A stretch of 64,000 nucleotides of DNA. It comes from Mycolicibacter hiberniae. Lineage in GTDB: Bacteria; Actinomycetota; Actinomycetes; Mycobacteriales; Mycobacteriaceae. Each line of letters starts with the position of its first letter. Within the stretch, counting starts at the first letter, position 1. The position numbers were made by a program, and so were the translations under genes. Shown here piece by piece: positions 56,335 through 64,000 of this stretch. The DNA lies in contig NZ_AP022609.1 of NCBI RefSeq assembly GCF_010729485.1, positions 4,092,001 to 4,156,000 on the forward strand, read 5' to 3'. Under the pieces are notes generated by a model, which was not told where the DNA came from, did not search any database, and saw only the letters and a program-made list of their open reading frames with translations.

Positions 56335-57222
56335 TCAGCATCCGAGCGGGCAACGAACCCCCTGCCCGGCAGGCTCCACCTGCACGGTGGCGTGCGTCAA
56401 CCCGCGAGCGGCCAGCACGGCGCGCGCGTCGGCCAGCACCCGGCCCGGATCAGCGCTGGTGCCCAGGTGCGCTGTGGCCATGTCCTGCCCCGGAACCAGC
56501 GTCCACACGTGCAGATCGTGAACGTCGGTGACACCGTCGATGCCGGCGAGTGCCGCGCGGAGTTCCGCGACGTCGATGTGGCTCGGTGAGGCCTCCGAGA
56601 GAATTCGCAGTGCCGCCCCCGCCAGGGCGAACGCGCGCGGCAACACCCACAGCGCGACGAAGACCGCGACCACCACGTCGGCGTAGGGCCACCCGGTGGT
56701 GAGGGTGACAACCCCGGCGATCAGCACGCCCACGCTGCCGACGGTGTCGGCCAGCACCTCCATGTACGCGCCGCGCACCGCCAGACTCACCGTGGAGTGG
56801 GACCGCAACAGCGCGGCGACCCCGAGGTTGACGACAAGTCCGGCCAGTGCCACCACGATCATCGGCACACCGGGCACATCGGGCGCGGTACCGATGCGGC
56901 GGATCGCCTCGGTGAGGATGAACGTCGCCACCCCGATCAGCAGCACCGCGTTGGCGACCGCGGTGAAGACCTCGGCGCGGTGCCAGCCATAGGTGTGCGA
57001 CGGCGGGGTGCTGCCGCGCCGGGCCAGCATCACCGCCGCCGCCCCCATGAACAGGGCGGCCAGGTCGGTCAGCAGATGGCCGGCGTCAGCCAGCAGCGCC
57101 ATCGAATTGATCATGATCGCGGTGGTCAGCTCGACGGCGAAGAACGCAGTCAGGATCGCGGCGCCGATGACCATCCGCGACAGTCGGGTGTCGGTGGTGG
57201 TGTGCTCGTGACCGGAGCCCAT
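56335..57222 (-). CDS. Cation diffusion facilitator (CDF) metal exporter
   Basis: 295 residues, six membrane helices and a cytoplasmic C-terminal domain (HIDVAELRAALAGIDGVTDV, HDLHVWTLVPGQD). The transport site is formed by H49-x-x-x-D53 in TM2 (DAGHLLTDL) and E155-x-x-x-D159 in TM5 (MEVLAD), where the first residue is Glu instead of the usual His of zinc transporters. The N-terminus has HEH, the C-terminus two cysteines (CPLGC). Likely exports Zn, Co or a related divalent metal; specificity open. Confidence 0.92.
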   Translation of the reverse strand: MGSGHEHTTTDTRLSRMVIGAAILTAFFAVELTTAIMINSMALLADAGHLLTDLAALFMGAAAVMLARRGSTPPSHTYGWHRAEVFTAVANAVLLIGVATFILTEAIRRIGTAPDVPGVPMIVVALAGLVVNLGVAALLRSHSTVSLAVRGAYMEVLADTVGSVGVLIAGVVTLTTGWPYADVVVAVFVALWVLPRAFALAGAALRILSEASPSHIDVAELRAALAGIDGVTDVHDLHVWTLVPGQDMATAHLGTSADPGRVLADARAVLAARGLTHATVQVEPAGQGVRCPLGC

Positions 57223-57304
57223 GGGAGGTGAATATAGGCGGGCGGGCCCGCCGCCGGGTGAAGTCGGGTTGCGGCGCGAGGCTGACCCGCGACGCCGGGC
57301 CCTG

Positions 57305-58090
57305 TCAGAACCAGGCGTTCCAGAACTGGGTCAGGCTCAGCCCCCACGAGACCAGCAGCCGCGGCACGGCGAAGAGGTCGAAGAACCACAACACCAGGGC
57401 GAAGAACTTCTGGCTCAACGCCGGTGAGGCGAACAGCAGCACCACCAGCGCCAACAGGCCCCACTGTTGGAACGGTGCCACGGCGCGGCGGGTCGCCGGA
57501 CTTAAGTGCGGCTCCAGCGCGCCGTAGCCGTCCAGCCCCGGCACCGGCAGCAGATTGAGCACCAGCGCGGTCACCTGCAGGAAGCCCAGAAACGCCACCC
57601 CGGACCAGAACACCGGATAAGCGGGGTCGTAGAACGCGCGCGTGACGCCCAGCAGCCCCACCGCGAGCACCAGGTTGGCCGCCGGGCCCGCCAGGCTGAC
57701 CAGGGTGCGCCGCCGCGGCGTCATCGCCGAGGTCTGCACGTAAACGGCCCCGCCCGGCAGCCCGATCCCGCCCAGCGCGATGACCAGCAGGGGCAGCACC
57801 AGTGAGAGGCCGGGATGGGTGTAACGCAAAGGGTTGAGGGTCAGATAGCCGCGCATTTCCGCACCACGGTCGCCGAACCGCCAGGCGGTGTAGGCGTGGC
57901 CGAATTCGTGCAGGCACAGCGAGACCAGCCACCCGGCGATGACGAGCACGAACACCCCGGCGTAGGCCAGCGGCCCGATCTTTTCGCCCGCCCGCCAGGC
58001 GAGTGCGCCGCCGACGGCGGCCAGCGCCACCAGACCCAGGAACACCGGGCTGGGCCGGACCGCCCGGCCGCGCAGGGGTTGCACGTTCAC
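57305..58090 (-). CDS. Site-2-type membrane metalloprotease (M50)
   Basis: 261 residues, ortholog of Rv0359. Zinc motif HEFGH (61-65) in a membrane helix and the third ligand region NLLPVPGLDGYG (D187); six hydrophobic segments. No PDZ domain, so a minimal Rip-like protease of the group with N-terminal membrane insertion; substrates unknown. GTG/ATG region preceded by the purA-side genes; same strand as its neighbours. Confidence 0.92.
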   Translation of the reverse strand: MNVQPLRGRAVRPSPVFLGLVALAAVGGALAWRAGEKIGPLAYAGVFVLVIAGWLVSLCLHEFGHAYTAWRFGDRGAEMRGYLTLNPLRYTHPGLSLVLPLLVIALGGIGLPGGAVYVQTSAMTPRRRTLVSLAGPAANLVLAVGLLGVTRAFYDPAYPVFWSGVAFLGFLQVTALVLNLLPVPGLDGYGALEPHLSPATRRAVAPFQQWGLLALVVLLFASPALSQKFFALVLWFFDLFAVPRLLVSWGLSLTQFWNAWF

Positions 58091-58140
58091 CGCCCGAACC
58101 TATCGACTTTGCCGGAGCTTCGCTGGCCCGGCCCGCGCGG

Positions 58141-58800
58141 TCATCGCACGAGCAGCCAGTCCTCGATGTGGCGGTAGAAGGTGGATCGCTTCACGGTACG
58201 GCTGCCACAGACCCCGTCGCGTACCACCAGCGCGCCGGTGGTGCCCAGCTGCGCCGCCCGGCCCGCCACCCAGCGCCGTGCCCGGCGGCGCCGGGGCAGC
58301 ACCGCGGCGCGCACACCCGGGCCGGTGCCGGTCGGCTCGATCACCACCCCGGCGACATCCCCGTCGAACAGGGCGGTGTCATCGACGATGCCCTCCCCGT
58401 GCAGCACCTGGGCGCCGTCCACCGGCAGCCAGCGGGCGGTGCCCACCAGGACGGTCCCGGCGTCGTCACGGACCAGCGGCACCGGATGGGCGGCGCCCCG
58501 CAGGGCCCTCCGCGCGGCCCGCCATCCCGCCGGCAGCCGGTAGGCCGCGGTGGCCGGTGTCCGGCCTCTGGGCGCATAACCCACCTCGACGTCGAGCCGG
58601 TCGGTGCGCAGCAGCCGGGTCGCCAGGCACGCCAGGTCGGCGTCGGCGCCGACGACCACCAGCCGGCGGTACCGGTCGATGGCCGCGTCGAAATCCTCGC
58701 GTCCGCTACCGTCGCCGAACCGCACGGTGGGCAGCCCCCGCAAGGGGCGCGGCAGCGGCCGTCCGTCGAACACTAAGACGGCGGTTTGCGGCGCCGTCAC
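58141..58800 (-). CDS. Uncharacterised protein, Rv0358-like
   Basis: 219 residues, ortholog of Rv0358 by position and size. The start (TAVLVFDGRPLPRPLRGLPT) and DAAIDRYRRLVVVGADADLA suggest an alpha/beta protein with nucleotide- or phosphate-binding-like loops; Arg-rich throughout. No catalytic signature recognised. Divergent from purA over 108 bp, 50 bp upstream of the M50 protease gene, so the two may be cotranscribed. Confidence 0.82.
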   Translation of the reverse strand: MTAPQTAVLVFDGRPLPRPLRGLPTVRFGDGSGREDFDAAIDRYRRLVVVGADADLACLATRLLRTDRLDVEVGYAPRGRTPATAAYRLPAGWRAARRALRGAAHPVPLVRDDAGTVLVGTARWLPVDGAQVLHGEGIVDDTALFDGDVAGVVIEPTGTGPGVRAAVLPRRRRARRWVAGRAAQLGTTGALVVRDGVCGSRTVKRSTFYRHIEDWLLVR

Positions 58801-58884
58801 AGGCGCTCCGTGCCCTTAGTGGCGTTCAACACGCTCCTCGTGAATCGCTTCAGATAGGCTCAGTCCCCGGCTGGACCACAGTAA

Positions 58885-60842
<1,958 letters not shown>

Positions 60843-60861
60843 CGATGCGGCGCGCTCGGCT

Positions 60862-61227
60862 CTAGCGCCGGGCGCTGCGTTGCGGACCGCTGAGCGTCAT
60901 CGCCGCGAACAGCGTCAGCAGCGACGCTGCCGGCACGGTGTTGGCGATGCTGTCGCGGACCCGGATATGCGCGCCGACGGCAAGGACGAAGTACAGCGTC
61001 AACGCGGCGGTGGTCAGCCGTGCCAGCCGCGGAAACCGGTGCACCGACAGCAGCCCGACCGCCGCAGCGGCCTTGACGACCGGCAGGATCGGTCTGATCT
61101 CCTGCGGGCATCCGACGGTGTCGAGTGCTGTCGTGATGAACGGTGCCGGGATGGCGCACAGCGCCGCGTCGGCGGCTTGCAGTGCGGCCAGGCCCGTGTA
61201 GGTCTTCGGTGACGTCAGCACACTCAT
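60862..61227 (-). CDS. DoxX-family membrane protein
   Basis: 121 residues, four membrane helices (YTGLAALQAADAALCAIPAP, LPVVKAAAAVGLLSV, LTTAALTLYFVLAVGAHIRV, TVPAASLLTLFAAMTL). The pattern 'K-A-...-G-L' in helix 2 and H-x-R-x-x-D in helix 3 is that of DoxX-like proteins, which act in thiol/redox or quinone-linked processes. Start at the ATG opening MSVLTSP. Divergent from purT. Confidence 0.8.
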   Translation of the reverse strand: MSVLTSPKTYTGLAALQAADAALCAIPAPFITTALDTVGCPQEIRPILPVVKAAAAVGLLSVHRFPRLARLTTAALTLYFVLAVGAHIRVRDSIANTVPAASLLTLFAAMTLSGPQRSARR

Positions 61228-61376
61228 GGAACCGACTCTAGGCCTGGGCGGTAAGGCCCGGCACCCCTGCGCGCAGCAAACAACCGGTCCGTTCCCCCGG
61301 GTTCGCCGGCGCTGCAGCACCGTGAGCGTTCCCCCTATCCTGGAGCGGCATGCAACATTGCCGGGGAGGGGTGGCG

Positions 61377-62630
61377 GTGACGAGCGAGGCGGGCGAGATC
61401 GTGACCGAGCGGCTGGCCGCGGACGGTCCCAGCCGCACCAGGGTGGCGTTGCTCGGGTCCGGTGATCTCAGCCGTGAACTGGTGCGGGCGCTGCAGCGCC
61501 TGGGTGCCGAGGTGATCGCCGTCGACCGCTACGCCGACGCCCCGCTGCACGGGGTTGTCGATCGTACGGTGGTGGTCGACCTGGGCGACAACGACGAACT
61601 GGCGGCGGCCATCCGGTGGCTGCAGCCGAAATATGTGGTGGCGGGCTCCGAGGTGGTGGCCACCGACGCGCTGACCGCCGCCGTCGACACCGGCTTCACC
61701 CAGCTGGTGCCGGGCATCCGCGGGGCCCGGCTGGCCGCAGACCCCGAGTTGATGCGGCGGCTGGCCTCCGAGGAACTGGGGCTGCCCACCGCGCCCTTCT
61801 GGTTTGTCGGATCGGTTGAGGAACTGCGGGCGGTGGCCGAGCAGGCCGGCTACCCGATGTCGGTCAAACCGGTGGGCGGGGCGCTCGGGGAGGGCCGCTC
61901 GGTGATGGTCCGCGACAGCGATATCGAGCCGGCCTGGCAGCGTGCCGTGGCGGCCTGCGCCCCGGACATACCGCCGCGGGTGTTGGCCGAGACGGTGGTG
62001 GAGGTCGACAGCGAGGTCATACTGCTGGCGGTGCTCCGCGACGGCCACGACGGACCCGCCCTGGACTTCTGCGCACCGATCGGTCATCGCAGCATCGAGG
62101 AGCCGAACGGGCAGCTGACGGTGGAGTTCTGGCAGCCGCACCCGATGAGCTCCGTGGCCCTGGATGCGGCCAAGTCGATCACCGCGCGGGTCGCCCGGGC
62201 GCTGGGCGGCCGCGGCCTGTTCGGGGTGGAGCTGCTGGTACACGGCGACGAGGTGTACTTCGGCGGGGTCACGGTGCGCCCCTACGACGCTGCGCTGCTG
62301 ACCTTGCGCACCCAGCGGCTCTCCGGTTTCGAGCTGCAGGCGCGCGGGATCTTGGGCATGGCGACCGACACCATCATGGTCTCGCCCGGCGCCGCCCGGC
62401 TGATCTACTCTCGCCGCGGCGCCGGCACCGGGGCCGTCACCACTTCGGACAGCGTGGCGGTGGTCGCCGATGCACTCAGCGTGACCGAAAGTGACGTTGT
62501 GGTGTTCGGTCACCATGAAGGCCACCCCCGCCGCCGGCTGGGCTTGGCGCTTGCCACCGGGCCAGACGTCGCGGTCGCGCGCGACCGCGCGGCGCGGGTG
62601 GCCACCGTGCTGGGCACGCTCTGGCCCTGA
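61377..62630 (+). CDS. purT: Formate-dependent GAR transformylase PurT
   Basis: 417 residues from GTG 61377 (GGGGAGGGG upstream); M. tuberculosis PurT is 419. ATP-grasp enzyme making FGAR from GAR, formate and ATP. Segments: RVALLGSGDLSRELVRALQR (N-domain), the ATP-binding MSVKPVGGALGEGRSVMV, and FGVELLVHGDEVYFGGVTVR with the metal-binding region. The loop 'PRPYDAAL' (VRPYDAA) is present. Gives the cell a folate-independent route at this purine step, beside PurN elsewhere. Confidence 0.94.
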   Translation: MTSEAGEIVTERLAADGPSRTRVALLGSGDLSRELVRALQRLGAEVIAVDRYADAPLHGVVDRTVVVDLGDNDELAAAIRWLQPKYVVAGSEVVATDALTAAVDTGFTQLVPGIRGARLAADPELMRRLASEELGLPTAPFWFVGSVEELRAVAEQAGYPMSVKPVGGALGEGRSVMVRDSDIEPAWQRAVAACAPDIPPRVLAETVVEVDSEVILLAVLRDGHDGPALDFCAPIGHRSIEEPNGQLTVEFWQPHPMSSVALDAAKSITARVARALGGRGLFGVELLVHGDEVYFGGVTVRPYDAALLTLRTQRLSGFELQARGILGMATDTIMVSPGAARLIYSRRGAGTGAVTTSDSVAVVADALSVTESDVVVFGHHEGHPRRRLGLALATGPDVAVARDRAARVATVLGTLWP

Positions 62631-62673
62631 CCCCCCGTGGCGGGAAACCGCCCCAGGTGCGACACTTCCGCAG

Positions 62674-63078
62674 GTGAGCTACGCAGGAGATATCACGCCC
62701 GAGCAGGCCTGGGAGATACTGCGCGACGACCCGGCGGCGACGCTCATCGACGTGCGGACCGACGCCGAATGGCGCTTCGTCGGGCTGCCCGACCTGTCCG
62801 CGCTGGGCCGCGAGGTGCTCTGTATCGAGTGGGTCCACTCCGACGGCACACCCAACCGCGACTTCTCCCGCCAACTGGCGGCCCGGGTCGCCGGCGGGCC
62901 CGCGATCTTCCTGTGTCGCTCCGGCAACCGCTCCATCGGGGCCGCTGAGACGGGTACCGCGCTGGGGCTGACCCCGTCCTACAACGTGCTCGACGGTTTC
63001 GAAGGCCACCTCGACGAGCACGCTCACCGGGGCGGAACCGGCTGGAGGGCGGTCGGGCTGCCCTGGACGCAGTCATGA
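62674..63078 (+). CDS. Rhodanese-like sulfurtransferase
   Basis: 134 residues, ortholog of Rv0390. Single rhodanese domain: LIDVRTDAEWRFVGLPDL and the active-site loop CRSGNRS with C81. Six-residue loop typical of sulfurtransferases rather than Cdc25-type phosphatases. GTG start; its stop overlaps metZ (ATGA), so it is coupled to sulphur-amino-acid synthesis. Confidence 0.92.
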   Translation: MSYAGDITPEQAWEILRDDPAATLIDVRTDAEWRFVGLPDLSALGREVLCIEWVHSDGTPNRDFSRQLAARVAGGPAIFLCRSGNRSIGAAETGTALGLTPSYNVLDGFEGHLDEHAHRGGTGWRAVGLPWTQS

Positions 63079-64000
63079 GCGAGCCTGGCCCCGCCCGCTC
63101 GGTCCGGCGGCCCAAACCGCTTCCCGAGGGTGTCAGTGCGGCGACCATCGGCGTGCGCGGCGGCCTGCTGCGAACGCAGTTCGAGGAGACCGCCGAGGGA
63201 TTGTTCCTCACCTCGGGGTATGTCTATGAGTCTGCGGCCGCTGCCGAGCAGGCATTCACCGGCGAAGTGGACCGCTTCGTCTACTCCCGCTACGGCAACC
63301 CGACGGTGTCGATGTTCGAGGAGCGGCTGCGCCTGATCGAGGGGGCGCCGGCGGCCTTCGCCACCGCCAGTGGCATGGCGGCGGTGTTCGTGGCGCTGGG
63401 CGCGCTGCTGAAGGCCGGTGATCGTCTGGTGGCCGCGCGCAGCCTGTTCGGGTCCTGCTTTGTGGTCTGCAACGAGATTCTGCCCCGCTGGGGGGTCGAG
63501 ACCGTCTTCGTCGACGGCGAGGATCTGGCGCAGTGGGAGCAGGCGTTGTCGGTGCCCACCGATGCGGTGTTCTTCGAGACGCCGTCCAATCCGATGCAGT
63601 CTCTGGTGGACATCGCCGCGGTCACCGAGCTGGCTCATGCCGCCGGCGCGAAAGTGGTGCTGGACAACGTGTTCGCCACGCCGCTACTGCAGCAGGGGTT
63701 CCCGCTGGGGGTGGACGTCGTGGTGTATTCGGGCACCAAACACCTCGACGGGCAGGGTCGGGTCCTGGGTGGGGCGATCCTGGGCGACCAGGACTACATC
63801 GACGGCCCCGTGCAGACCCTGATGCGTCATACCGGCCCGGCGCTGAGCGCCTTCAACGCCTGGGTCCTGTTGAAAGGCCTTGAAACGCTGGCTGTTCGGG
63901 TCGACTACGCGAACTCTGCGGCGCTGAAGATCGCGCAGTTCCTGGAACAGCATCCGGCGGTGCGCTGGGTGCGTTACCCGTTCTTGGCGTCGCACCCGCA
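63075..64000 (+). CDS. metZ: O-succinylhomoserine sulfhydrylase MetZ (3' partial)
   Basis: PLP enzyme making homocysteine from O-succinyl(acetyl)homoserine and sulphide; ortholog of Rv0391. The first 308 codons are in the window; the frame is open to the end. Visible: SRYGNPTVSMFEERL, the PLP-binding ATASGMAAVF region, FETPSNPMQSLVDI, VLDNVFATPLLQ, and the Schiff-base lysine in YSGTKHLDGQG (K222). ATG 63075 overlaps the rhodanese stop. Confidence 0.95.
   Translation, partial: MSEPGPARSVRRPKPLPEGVSAATIGVRGGLLRTQFEETAEGLFLTSGYVYESAAAAEQAFTGEVDRFVYSRYGNPTVSMFEERLRLIEGAPAAFATASGMAAVFVALGALLKAGDRLVAARSLFGSCFVVCNEILPRWGVETVFVDGEDLAQWEQALSVPTDAVFFETPSNPMQSLVDIAAVTELAHAAGAKVVLDNVFATPLLQQGFPLGVDVVVYSGTKHLDGQGRVLGGAILGDQDYIDGPVQTLMRHTGPALSAFNAWVLLKGLETLAVRVDYANSAALKIAQFLEQHPAVRWVRYPFLASHP

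Overview
The window is high-GC actinobacterial DNA from a mycobacterium. Evidence: a block whose gene content and local order match the M. tuberculosis H37Rv region from dcd (Rv0321) through rmlA, aspC, etfD, ansP2 and dnaK-grpE-dnaJ-hspR to clpB, ttfA, pyrE, fba, purA, purT and metZ (Rv0391), plus mycobacteria-restricted families (TtfA, PecA-type aspartic protease domain, proline-rich exported proteins, type II flavohaemoglobin). It does not look like M. tuberculosis itself: there is no iniBAC between etfD and lpqJ, the clpB-to-purA block is inverted relative to my recollection of H37Rv, and several accessory blocks are inserted. I infer a non-tuberculous species.

Layout. (1) 1-6200: a type I restriction-modification operon (hsdM cut by the window edge, hsdS, hsdR) ending in a one-base-overlapping YgjP-type zinc metallopeptidase. 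Base composition is visibly more A/T-rich than the core. (2) 6201-6934: no convincing gene. (3) About 6.9-12.47 kb: a compact integrated element beside tRNA-Gly(CCC): integrase and XRE repressor on +, and a divergent minus-strand operon of excisionase-like protein, winged-helix replication-like protein, an array of short inverted repeats, an HTH protein, three small unknown proteins, a 91-residue protein, and a terminase-small-subunit-like protein at the far end. The order int - repressor / xis - rep - repeat array - ... - terS, without capsid or tail genes, is that of a phage satellite (PICI-like). This is the most interesting object in the window. (4) 12.6-20 kb: dcd, two tandem membrane proteins with Pro- and Gly-rich tails, a mycothiol-dependent-isomerase-like protein, an NTF2-like protein, rmlA and a convergent aminotransferase. 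(5) 20-27.2 kb, minus strand: EtfD (electron transfer from acyl-CoA dehydrogenases to the respiratory chain) with a repetitive basic tail and a double palindromic operator, small exported or membrane proteins, LpqJ-like lipoprotein and AnsP2.

(6) 27.3-33.7 kb: an accessory catabolic block: FAD monooxygenase plus P450, an HxlR regulator, and a divergent, translationally coupled thiolase - nitrilase - DUF302 - epimerase operon. (7) 33.8-38 kb: the HspR regulon core dnaK-grpE-dnaJ-hspR, with a HAIR operator upstream of dnaK and a second HAIR upstream of clpB at 42.9 kb, so one repressor in the window probably controls both chaperone units. (8) 38-42.9 kb: aldose-epimerase-like protein, type II flavohaemoglobin, a GAP-family membrane protein, a Cys-rich membrane protein behind a CsoR-type palindrome, and a TetR/NTF2-like divergent pair with two identical-type operators. 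(9) 43-64 kb: clpB, a secreted aspartic protease, ttfA, SDR, pyrE, lipoprotein, SpoU methyltransferase, GH76 enzyme, DedA, fba, membrane proteins, CDF transporter, M50 protease, purA, thioesterase, DoxX, purT, rhodanese and metZ (cut by the window end).

A dispersed 57-bp palindromic element occurs in three convergent gene junctions (37979, 53049, 54884) with fixed length and a shared off-centre core. In one case it supplies the stop codon of one gene and the last ten codons of the other.
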